From JALOPX01 sp041309605 (GTDB taxonomy: Bacteria; Krumholzibacteriota; Krumholzibacteriia; Krumholzibacteriales; Krumholzibacteriaceae), in NCBI GenBank assembly GCA_041309605.1, contig JBFYZH010000130.1, positions 1 through 25,801 on the forward strand: a DNA stretch of 25,801 nt, read 5' to 3'. This document shows, piece after piece, positions 1-6,220 of this stretch (positions within the stretch are counted from its first letter, which is position 1; every line of letters begins with the position of its first letter). The notes below the pieces were generated by a model. That model was not told the DNA's origin. It worked only from the letters and a program-made list of their open reading frames with translations, and made no database searches. Position numbers and translations under genes: made by a program.

Positions 1-726
1 GCATCCCTGGTTCTCGATCCGGTCCGGCGCGGGAATTTTCCGGTTTCGCCGTCGCCGCAGTCCAGGCCCGGCATCCTCCTCGGGATGCTGTGGATATTCG
101 CCCTGCCCGCCGTTTACGTGGTCATGGATTTCCAGGTACTTTCGAGGTACATGCTGCCGGTATCGCCTGTAATAATAATCCTCGGCGCCACGGGAGCGGC
201 CCGCCTTGCAGACAGGTTACTGCGAGGGCGGACCGCGAGGACGGCGGTGGTCATTCTTCTGGCGGCGCTGGCGGCGGTTCAGAACATCATCTTCTATTCC
301 GCCGTCGTCGTCAGGCCGACCAGGGAATTCTCCATGGGGCTGGAGAACGTCGTGGCGGGTATGGGGAAATGGCTCGCGGAAAATTCGCGGCCGGAAGCGG
401 TGGTTGCCGCTCCCGACATAGGCGCCGTCGGATATTTCTCCGGGCGCCGGATCCTGGACCTCGGGGGACTCGTCAGTCCCGAGATCAACCGTATGAGGGC
501 TGATTTCGACGTGGAAGAGATAATAACCGGCGGCCTGTACCTCGATCTGGGGGCGGATTATCTCATGGACCGAAGCGCAATCCCCGCCAGGTTCGAGGGC
601 AGGGTGATCAGGGGGGTGCGGTTCACAAGGGTGCTCGGCGGCATAGTTCCCAACCTCGGCATAAGGAAGCAGGAGCCGGTATCGTACGTGCTGTACCGGC
701 TGTCGCGTGAAGAGGGGGAGCGATGA
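1..726 (+). CDS. Membrane glycosyltransferase-like protein, C-terminal part (5' end outside window)
   Basis: The frame is open from base 1, so the gene begins before the window; the first ATG at 85 is probably internal. The visible part has about three hydrophobic segments (around ALPAVYVVM, MLPVSPVIIILGATGAA and AVVILLAALAAVQNIIF). A soluble C-terminal domain follows, containing VVAAPDIGAVGYFSGR and ILDLGGLVSPEI. From family knowledge, this arrangement and motif occur in polytopic membrane proteins related to family 39 (dolichyl-phosphate-mannose type) glycosyltransferases, where the C-terminal part faces the periplasm. The donor, acceptor and catalytic N-terminus cannot be seen. It overlaps the next gene by 4 bases (ATGA), so the two are translationally coupled, which suggests a shared role in modifying a surface glycan or lipid. 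The family assignment is moderate and the exact function unknown. Confidence 0.6.
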   Translation, partial: ASLVLDPVRRGNFPVSPSPQSRPGILLGMLWIFALPAVYVVMDFQVLSRYMLPVSPVIIILGATGAARLADRLLRGRTARTAVVILLAALAAVQNIIFYSAVVVRPTREFSMGLENVVAGMGKWLAENSRPEAVVAAPDIGAVGYFSGRRILDLGGLVSPEINRMRADFDVEEIITGGLYLDLGADYLMDRSAIPARFEGRVIRGVRFTRVLGGIVPNLGIRKQEPVSYVLYRLSREEGER

Positions 727-1529
727 GAGCGCCCGAACCGGTCATCCCCGGCGATATCCCAGAGGATAAGGTCCCGAGCCTGCTTCGCAACTGGTTTCTC
801 GGTTCGAAGGCCAGAAGGTATCTGAGCCGAAGGCGTTTCGTGACGGTCTGCGGCCTGACGCCGTTCTCCGCGGGGGGCAGATCCCTCGATGTCGGTTGCG
901 GCTGGGGATATAACCTCTTCCTGATGGGAGCGAGAGGATACAGGGCCGTCGGGATCGATATCGTGCAGAACGATTTCACGGCCGCGGTGAGGATCGCCGG
1001 CGCGAACGGATCGCAGGCCCTGCTCGCGGGAGCGGATGTCAGCGCCCTGCCATTCCCCGACGGGACGTTCGAGGCCGTCACAGCCGTCGAGACATACGAG
1101 CATATTTTCCATCCGGACAGGACCAGGGCGGTTCACGAAGTATACCGGGTCATGTCGCCGGGAGGGGTGTTCGTGCTCTCGACACCCAACTATTTTTCAC
1201 TCGTCGAGGCGGGCAAACGGCTTATCGTCAGGTTCCCCGCGCTGCGCGGGCTTTTTCCTCCGATGTGTTATCCGGTGCAAGACGTTTCCAGGGAGGATTA
1301 CCATCCGTACAGTTACCACAGGCCTTCACCCGTAAGGGAGATCAGGGCCGTTCTCGAATCGGAGGGGTTCACGGTACTCGATTCGAAGCGGATAATTTTT
1401 ATCTGGAAATCGGTTCCGGATTTTCTCTTCCCGGCCTGCATGGCGATCGAGTTTGTCCTTGAGCGCCTCCCCTTTTTAAGATCTCTCGGCAGCACGCTCA
1501 TAATCTCCGCTCGCAGGAAAGAAGCCTGA
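723..1529 (+). CDS. Class I SAM-dependent methyltransferase
   Basis: This is a 268-residue protein with a Rossmann-type methyltransferase core. Motif I is LDVGCGWGYN (around residue 57), followed by the acidic end of strand 2 (GIDIV) and the strand 4 region (LPFPDGTFEAVTAVETYEHI). PGGVFVLSTPNYFS is the post-motif strand. This matches the Methyltransf_11/25 group of small-molecule and glycan methyltransferases. The substrate cannot be read from sequence. Its ATG overlaps the stop of the upstream membrane glycosyltransferase-like gene, so a glycan or lipid-linked sugar substrate is plausible (inference). The C-terminal 70 residues include aromatic and hydrophobic stretches (IIFIWKSVPDFLF), perhaps membrane-associated. 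It is the last gene before a 359-base gap. Confidence 0.8.
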   Translation: MRAPEPVIPGDIPEDKVPSLLRNWFLGSKARRYLSRRRFVTVCGLTPFSAGGRSLDVGCGWGYNLFLMGARGYRAVGIDIVQNDFTAAVRIAGANGSQALLAGADVSALPFPDGTFEAVTAVETYEHIFHPDRTRAVHEVYRVMSPGGVFVLSTPNYFSLVEAGKRLIVRFPALRGLFPPMCYPVQDVSREDYHPYSYHRPSPVREIRAVLESEGFTVLDSKRIIFIWKSVPDFLFPACMAIEFVLERLPFLRSLGSTLIISARRKEA

Positions 1530-1567
1530 TTCCATGCCTTCCCCAGCCGCCCGCCCTGTTCCGGGGA

Positions 1568-1598
1568 CCCGCCTCTGAAGGTCGCAGAGGCTTGCGGG
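1568..1598 (+). terminator. Terminator-like hairpin after the methyltransferase gene
   Basis: GCCTCTG (1571-1577) pairs perfectly with CAGAGGC (1585-1591) around a 7-base loop. CCC at 1568 and GGG at 1596 can extend the stem across a bulge. The hairpin lies 38 bases after the methyltransferase stop. No T-run follows immediately; the T8 runs begin only at 1657. It may therefore be an RNA 3'-end stabiliser or a factor-assisted terminator rather than a classical intrinsic terminator. Confidence 0.4.
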
Positions 1599-1748
1599 CA
1601 GATTGGAACGGTATCGGATACGGAGGCAGGAAGTGGGAAATTGTGGTTTGCCGGTCTTTTTTTTGACTTTTTTTTGGGCACTCGCATATCTCTAATAATA
1701 ACAACAGGATAAAATTTAAATAAATTAGTATGAGGATGGGATTTTTAC

Positions 1749-1777
1749 TTGACATGTGGTAGAAAATGGGATAAAGT
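1749..1777 (+). promoter_or_regulatory. Sigma70-type promoter of the dcw operon
   Basis: A perfect -35 box, TTGACA (1749-1754), is separated by exactly 17 bases from TAAAGT (1772-1777), a 4-of-6 match to TATAAT. Transcription would start near 1784, about 105 bases before the mraZ ATG. AT-rich sequence directly upstream could serve as an UP element. The promoter is overlaid by the MraZ box array. It is the only good promoter I see before rsmH and could drive the whole mraZ-ftsZ series. Confidence 0.7.
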
Positions 1778-1791
1778 GGGGCGCAATGGTA
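1757..1791 (+). promoter_or_regulatory. MraZ operator: four 10-base-spaced TGG(G/T) boxes
   Basis: TGGTA, TGGGA, TGGGG and TGGTA begin at 1757, 1767, 1777 and 1787, exactly 10 bases apart, so all lie on one face of the helix. A further TGGGA at 1737 keeps the phase with one position skipped. Known MraZ operators are TGGGN repeats separated by 5 bases, which is the same period. The two central boxes match that consensus exactly and the outer two have T in place of the third G. The array covers the spacer, the -10 box and the probable transcription start, as expected for autorepression by the mraZ product encoded just downstream. Confidence 0.75.
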
Positions 1792-1795
1792 GAAA

Positions 1796-1825
1796 AAGAG
1801 CCCGAAAAGGCGAAGCGGCTCTTCG
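1796..1825 (+). other. mraZ leader hairpin (two alternative folds)
   Basis: In the untranslated leader, AAGAGCC (1796-1802) pairs with GGCTCTT (1817-1823). A competing smaller hairpin pairs CGAAG (1811-1815) with CTTCG (1821-1825); the two folds exclude each other. No T-run follows, so this is not an obvious terminator. It may only stabilise the mRNA. No binding partner or switch can be assigned. Confidence 0.3.
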
Positions 1826-1888
1826 TCGAAACGCTTTCTGAATATCGGGCGATCAGGTAAAAGGAACCGGCAGAACCGAAAGACAACG

Positions 1889-2323
1889 ATGCAGAACTTT
1901 CTCGGCAATTTCGAATGCGCGCTCGACTCCAAGGGGAGGTTGATGATTCCCGCAAAATTCAGGCGCCTGGTGCCTGAAGAAACGGGAAGTCTCTACGTCA
2001 TCAGCACGGGCAAGGAAAACTGCCTCAACCTCTATCCGTTGAACGAGTGGAACGAGGTCGTCGTGGCCAGGCTGCACGAACTTCCTCCCGGCCCCGAGAA
2101 GAGACAGTTCATACGTTTCTTCAGCAGGCAATCGCGAACTCTCAACCTGGACAAGTCAGGAAGGATCGCGGTCCCGCCGGGGTTCCTGGAATCGATCGGC
2201 AATCCCAGACGAGTGGTCGTGGTGGGTGTCCTGAATTACATGGAAATATGGGCGCCCGGGGACTACGAGAAGATCAGCGGCGAGGGCGACGACGCCTTCC
2301 GCAACGGCAACCTGGAGATATAG
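1889..2323 (+). CDS. mraZ: Transcriptional regulator MraZ
   Basis: This 144-residue protein has the two tandem swapped-hairpin (AbrB-like) halves of MraZ. The first carries DSKGRLMIPAKFR near residues 13-25 and the second DKSGRIAVPPGF near residues 88-99. MraZ forms ring-shaped oligomers that bind TGGGN repeats and repress the dcw promoter; the matching box array lies about 100 bases upstream. The start FLGNFECALDSKGR aligns with the usual MraZ N-terminus, and no upstream in-frame start codon precedes it. A good Shine-Dalgarno sequence is not adjacent: AAAAGGA lies more than 20 bases upstream, so initiation may be weak. It is the first gene of the operon and is followed after 4 bases by the STAS-like gene. 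Confidence 0.96.
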   Translation: MQNFLGNFECALDSKGRLMIPAKFRRLVPEETGSLYVISTGKENCLNLYPLNEWNEVVVARLHELPPGPEKRQFIRFFSRQSRTLNLDKSGRIAVPPGFLESIGNPRRVVVVGVLNYMEIWAPGDYEKISGEGDDAFRNGNLEI

Positions 2324-2327
2324 GAAA

Positions 2328-2705
2328 ATGAGGATATACCGTACCGAAAGGGAAGGGGTCGCGGTCTTCAGGATATCGGGGGTCGTAAGGCGCGAGGACG
2401 CGCTTATGCTGCTACAGTCCCTGGGACATTCCCCGGGCTCGGTCAGTGGATCCTTCATCCTCGACTTCCAGGGTGTGGAACACGTCGACTACCATGTCTT
2501 CGTACTTTTCGAGGAATGGTTTGCCGGTGCGTCCGGTGTCGTCATGAGCGGGCTGAGCGATTATATTCTCGATATTTTCGCCTTCGTCCAGCGCAGGAAC
2601 GTGATACCGATTTACCCCGACTGGAGAAAAGCCCTCCACTACCTGATCGGCGAGCGGGCCAAGCTCGGAGATCCCGTGCCCGTCGGCATGGCAGCAGGCA
2701 GTTAA
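2328..2705 (+). CDS. STAS-like domain protein lacking the phospho-serine motif
   Basis: This 125-residue cytoplasmic protein is laid out like a STAS (anti-sigma factor antagonist) domain: a first strand GVAVFRISGVV, helix, core strand SFILDFQGVEHVD at residues 42-54, helix, strand GVVMSGLSDYI, and a final IPIYPDWRKALHYL resembling the end of SpoIIAA-type proteins. Where canonical members have D-S-S-G with the kinase-target serine, this one has D54-Y-H-V, so switching by serine phosphorylation is unlikely. It sits 4 bases after mraZ and 16 bases before rsmH, which is not a usual dcw position. A role in division control is possible but purely inferred from location. The fold assignment is by pattern only and needs a profile search. 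Confidence 0.55.
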   Translation: MRIYRTEREGVAVFRISGVVRREDALMLLQSLGHSPGSVSGSFILDFQGVEHVDYHVFVLFEEWFAGASGVVMSGLSDYILDIFAFVQRRNVIPIYPDWRKALHYLIGERAKLGDPVPVGMAAGS

Positions 2706-2721
2706 AGCGGAGACAAAACCG

Positions 2722-3627
2722 GTGCAGCATGTGCCCGTAATGGTTGAACAAGTGAGCAGGTTTCTCTTGACCGATTCGGAAGGTATTTACGTGGATGCGA
2801 CGCTGGGACTGGGCGGACACGCGATGAATCTGTTGGACGCGGCTCCACGGCTGCGCCTGGTGGGTATCGACAGGGACGGGAAAGCGCTCGAGGAAGCGCG
2901 ACGCAGGCTCTCGAGGTTCGGCGACAGGGTGGTTTTCATACACGGTAACTTCAGCGACATAACCGCTCACCTCGAAGGGAAAAAATACTGCGGTTTTCTC
3001 GCCGATCTTGGGCTTTCCTCTTTTCAGATATCGGATCGGGAGAGGGGTTTCAGCTACATGGAGGACGGTCCGCTGGATATGTCGATGGGAAAAGGCGGAC
3101 GTCCTGTCGCAAGGCTGCTGGCGGAGGCTTCCTCCAGGGAGATAGCCAGGATCCTGCGGGATTACGGCGAGGAGAAAAAAAGCGGCGTCATCGCGGCGGG
3201 TATCGTGAAGGCGAGGAAAAACGGCGCCTTGACGACGACCGCCGAGCTGGGTTCGATAGTCGGCAGAATAGTCCCGGAGCGGTTCCTGATAAGTACGCTT
3301 TCGCGCGTTTTTCAGGCTTTGAGAATTTGGGCCAACGATGAACTGGAAAACATCAGGACCTTCTTACCCCAGGCGGCCGCACTTCTGACACCAGGCGGCC
3401 GCCTGGCGGTTCTGAGTTACCATTCGCTCGAGGACAGGATAGTGAAGAATTATTTCAGGCAGGAAGAAAAGGGATGCATATGTCCTCCGGATTTCCCGGA
3501 ATGCGCCTGCGGCAGGATCCCGACGTTGAGTGTCCTGACCAGGCGTCCCGTGCTTCCGGAGCCCGTGGAAGTGGACAATAACCCGAGGGCCAGGAGCGCC
3601 AGGCTCCGAGTGGCAGAAAGGTTGTAG
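2722..3627 (+). CDS. rsmH: 16S rRNA (cytosine1402-N4)-methyltransferase RsmH
   Basis: RsmH (MraW) methylates N4 of C1402 in the ribosomal P site using SAM. The 301-residue length is typical. Family motifs are present: HVPVMVEQV at the N-terminus, DATLGLGGHA (SAM motif I), GIDRD, ADLGLSSFQ, RGFSYMEDGPLDMSM, FQALRIWANDELE and PGGRLAVLSYHSLEDRIVK. The start is GTG at 2722, chosen because HVPVM is the conserved beginning of the family and GGAG at 2709-2712 lies 9 bases upstream. It is separated by only 2 bases from the ftsL-like gene. A locally repeated CCAGGCGGCCGC occurs at 3369 and 3391 without disturbing the frame. Confidence 0.97.
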   Translation: MQHVPVMVEQVSRFLLTDSEGIYVDATLGLGGHAMNLLDAAPRLRLVGIDRDGKALEEARRRLSRFGDRVVFIHGNFSDITAHLEGKKYCGFLADLGLSSFQISDRERGFSYMEDGPLDMSMGKGGRPVARLLAEASSREIARILRDYGEEKKSGVIAAGIVKARKNGALTTTAELGSIVGRIVPERFLISTLSRVFQALRIWANDELENIRTFLPQAAALLTPGGRLAVLSYHSLEDRIVKNYFRQEEKGCICPPDFPECACGRIPTLSVLTRRPVLPEPVEVDNNPRARSARLRVAERL

Positions 3628-3629
3628 AG

Positions 3630-4055
3630 ATGAGGACTCATACCGATTACTTGGACGGCGCGGCGATGGTCATCAAGAAGGCTCTCGAGGGAAGGATAAG
3701 CCCCGTGAATTTTCTTCTCATCGTGGGTTTCTTTTCGAGCCTCGTGCTTCTTTATATCTCGCTCCACGTGCATTTCCAGACCCTGTCCGGGCAGATCAAC
3801 AGCGGCGTACTGCGCGCCGACAAACTGAGCGAGGAAAAGATCTTTCTCACGGCGGAGCATAACAGGCTTACCTCTCCCGACAGGATAATCCCCCTTGTGC
3901 AGGAACTGGGTTTGAAAGCGGGATCGATGGAGGAAATGAAGCGGGTCGCCTGTTACGACGATCGTAAACAGTTAAGGAAGGAAGCCGCCTGGTGGGCGCA
4001 GGCCGGCGTCACTGGAAGCGACACCTATATGCCCGCGGGCAAACCGGAGAAATGA
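3630..4055 (+). CDS. ftsL: Cell division protein FtsL-like
   Basis: This 141-residue protein has a short cytoplasmic N-terminus, one transmembrane helix (VNFLLIVGFFSSLVLLYISL, about residues 26-45) and an extracytoplasmic segment. The latter looks like a short coiled coil (LSGQINSGVLRADKLSEEKIF) ending in NRLTSPDRIIPLVQELGL, the 'ER/AxxxLGL' pattern of FtsL and DivIC proteins. FtsL forms a complex with FtsQ (DivIB) and FtsB (DivIC) and activates FtsW-FtsI at the septum. Sequence conservation is weak in this family, so the call rests on topology and on the invariant position between rsmH and ftsI. Its stop overlaps the start region of ftsI, indicating coupling. A 40-residue polar tail follows the conserved part. 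Confidence 0.85.
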   Translation: MRTHTDYLDGAAMVIKKALEGRISPVNFLLIVGFFSSLVLLYISLHVHFQTLSGQINSGVLRADKLSEEKIFLTAEHNRLTSPDRIIPLVQELGLKAGSMEEMKRVACYDDRKQLRKEAAWWAQAGVTGSDTYMPAGKPEK

Positions 4056-6220
4056 TGTCGACCAGGTTCTTTGAGTGGCGGATACGTCTTGTTTCTGCAA
4101 TCGTTACCATAACTGTCTGTGTTCTCCTCTATAGAATTATCCAGGTACAGATTCTCCGGCATGAGACCTACGAGGACTGCGCCAGGCGTCAGTGGCACAA
4201 AAAAGTGACATGGTCGGCCAGGCGCGGTTCGATATTCGATCGCAACGGGTATCCCCTGGCCGTATCCCACAAGACGTACACGATCGGGATCACGCCGAGG
4301 GATTTTCCCGCCGACGAGAGTTGCGCCGCTTATCTGGCCGGTGTGACTGGCAAAAAGCTTTCCTCGATAAAACGGCTGCTCACCAGGAGCGACAGTTATA
4401 TCCCGCTCGGGAAGGATATCAACCTCTCCGCCGAACAGGAGGCCAGGCTGTCGTCCTTTCCGGGCGTAAAACTCGATGCTCGTCCCGAGAGGCTGAATCC
4501 CATGGGAGCGATGACACCGGCATTCATCGGTTCCGTCGATCTTGAGGGTAACGGGAATGCAGGGATAGAACAGGCTTTCCAGAAGTATCTGAAAGGCACC
4601 GACGGCTGGATTATCGTTAACAGGGACGCGAAAGACCAGGCCTTCAGGCCTATCAACGCCCCGGGCAAGGAACCGGTCGAAGGGTGCGACGTCTACCTGA
4701 CCATAGATTCAGGGATACAGTCCATAGTCGATTTCGAACTTGAACAGGCAGTCGCCAATTACGGCGCAAAGGGGGGGGCGGCGATAGTCGTGGACCCTGG
4801 ATGCGGCGACATATTGGCCATTTCCGAGAAATGTTCGGGGTCCGGCGGCGGGCTGCGCGCGTGGAAGGATCAAAATGCGCTTTATTCGACGAGCTGCATG
4901 TACGAACCCGGCTCCACCTTCAAACTCGTGACGGACGCCTATCTCATCGAATCCGGAAGGGTCGACCCTTACGACGTGTTCTACGGGGAGAAGGGGAAAG
5001 CCTCCTTCGATTTCGGAAAGTTCACGGACGATCATGAATTCGAATGGCTGACGTTCAAGGAATCTTTCACCCATTCGAGCAACATATGCACCATCAAGGC
5101 GGTCAAGGACAGCGACAGGAGGGATTTTTACACCTTCATGCTGAACATGGGATTCGGCGGCAGGACCGGCATCGATCTTCCGGCGGAGTCCAAGGGAGGG
5201 CTCCGCGAGCCCAGGGAATGGTCCGGCCGTTCCATGGCCAGCATATCCATCGGGCAGGAGATCGGCGTTACTGTGATACAGATGGCAATGGCCTACAGCA
5301 CGCTGGCGAACGACGGAACTCTTCTGTCCCCGCGGGTCGCCCTGGAGGTAAGGCGGTCAGGAGAGGGCCCGGTCCGTTCTTATCCGGCCGTAAGGATGAG
5401 AAAAGTGTTTTCGGACGCAACGGCCCGGACGTTGATCGATTTCTGCAAGGGGGTCGTCAAGGACGGCACCGGCACCAACGCCATGGTGGAGGGGATCGAA
5501 GTGGCAGGCAAAACAGGCACTGCGCAGAAATCCGACGGACACGGGTATCTCGAAGGCAGATACATGGCCAGCTTCATAGGTTTCGCGCCGGCGGACGATC
5601 CGCAACTCGTGTGCCTGGTGCTTCTTGATGAACCGGAGTACAAGTACCATTACGGAGGTTTGTCGGCCGCGATTGTATTCCGCAAGGTCATCGAGGGGAT
5701 CAACCTGTCGACCGATCTGCTTGTCGACGCGCGGTCGAGCACGGTGGCCGTAATGGATACGGAAACTGACCGCGCGGCCGTTCCGAGTTTTCTGAGACTG
5801 ACCTTTTCCGAGGCCGAGAGGCTCGCAAGCGGCCGGGGATTCAGGTTGAACTGCAGCATGAAGGAAGGGGAGGTCTATTCCCAGGTTCCGGGGACGGGGA
5901 CGTTGGCCGCCCCCGGCAGCGAGATATACCTTGCCTTCCGCGACCCGGCCGGAAACCACCCGGAACAGGTATGCGTGCCCGATCTTCTCGGGCTGCCGAT
6001 CCGCAAGGCTCGCAGGATGCTCATCGAGTGCGGACTCTCGGGCAGGATAGAGGGATACGGTATCGTCGAGAAACAGCTGCCCGAAAGCGGGCAGATGGCC
6101 GAACCCGGTTCCAGCGTCACGTTGTGCTGCAATCCCGTAAAGGGCATGGCGGAGCCGGACGAGCCGGAGACTAAAGGGCAATCGGCAGGAGATGAAGTAA
6201 AAACCGCCGGGAGTGACTGA
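4055..6220 (+). CDS. ftsI: Septal transpeptidase FtsI/PBP2x-type with two PASTA domains
   Basis: This is a class B penicillin-binding protein of 721 residues. An N-terminal membrane anchor (about residues 9-30) is followed by the dimerisation region (RGSIFDRNGYPLA). The transpeptidase domain has S287-T-F-K, S341-S-N and K486-T-G-T. Two C-terminal PASTA domains begin near VPSFLRLTFSEAE (residue 576) and VPDLLGLPIRKA (about 642). It cross-links septal peptidoglycan together with FtsW. The ATG at 4055 is preferred because GGAG at 4046-4049 lies 5 bases upstream; an ATG at 4052 overlapping the ftsL stop is the alternative. The open frame running farther back into ftsL is not family-like. PASTA domains are typical of Firmicute PBP2x and SpoVD but also occur in other phyla. 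Confidence 0.95.
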   Translation: MSTRFFEWRIRLVSAIVTITVCVLLYRIIQVQILRHETYEDCARRQWHKKVTWSARRGSIFDRNGYPLAVSHKTYTIGITPRDFPADESCAAYLAGVTGKKLSSIKRLLTRSDSYIPLGKDINLSAEQEARLSSFPGVKLDARPERLNPMGAMTPAFIGSVDLEGNGNAGIEQAFQKYLKGTDGWIIVNRDAKDQAFRPINAPGKEPVEGCDVYLTIDSGIQSIVDFELEQAVANYGAKGGAAIVVDPGCGDILAISEKCSGSGGGLRAWKDQNALYSTSCMYEPGSTFKLVTDAYLIESGRVDPYDVFYGEKGKASFDFGKFTDDHEFEWLTFKESFTHSSNICTIKAVKDSDRRDFYTFMLNMGFGGRTGIDLPAESKGGLREPREWSGRSMASISIGQEIGVTVIQMAMAYSTLANDGTLLSPRVALEVRRSGEGPVRSYPAVRMRKVFSDATARTLIDFCKGVVKDGTGTNAMVEGIEVAGKTGTAQKSDGHGYLEGRYMASFIGFAPADDPQLVCLVLLDEPEYKYHYGGLSAAIVFRKVIEGINLSTDLLVDARSSTVAVMDTETDRAAVPSFLRLTFSEAERLASGRGFRLNCSMKEGEVYSQVPGTGTLAAPGSEIYLAFRDPAGNHPEQVCVPDLLGLPIRKARRMLIECGLSGRIEGYGIVEKQLPESGQMAEPGSSVTLCCNPVKGMAEPDEPETKGQSAGDEVKTAGSD

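Larger units (their letters stand above)
1530..1888. other. Intergenic region with the dcw promoter
   Basis: This 359-base gap holds no convincing protein gene. Its first third is GC-rich and contains the hairpin at 1568-1598. Two runs of eight T (1657-1664 and 1668-1675) come next, then an AT-rich stretch at about 1685-1748 that could act as an UP element. The promoter, MraZ boxes and leader hairpin described separately follow. The drop in GC content here marks the boundary between the upstream two-gene unit and the dcw operon. Confidence 0.7.

Noticed and set aside
1657..1675. Two T8 runs as a classical intrinsic terminator
   Set aside because: No GC-rich stem directly precedes them; the only solid hairpin is about 60 bases upstream.
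3992..4051. Longer FtsI start inside ftsL
   Set aside because: It would put a 21-residue basic stretch of shadow translation before the anchor. ATG 4052/4055 follows GGAG and gives the normal N-terminus.
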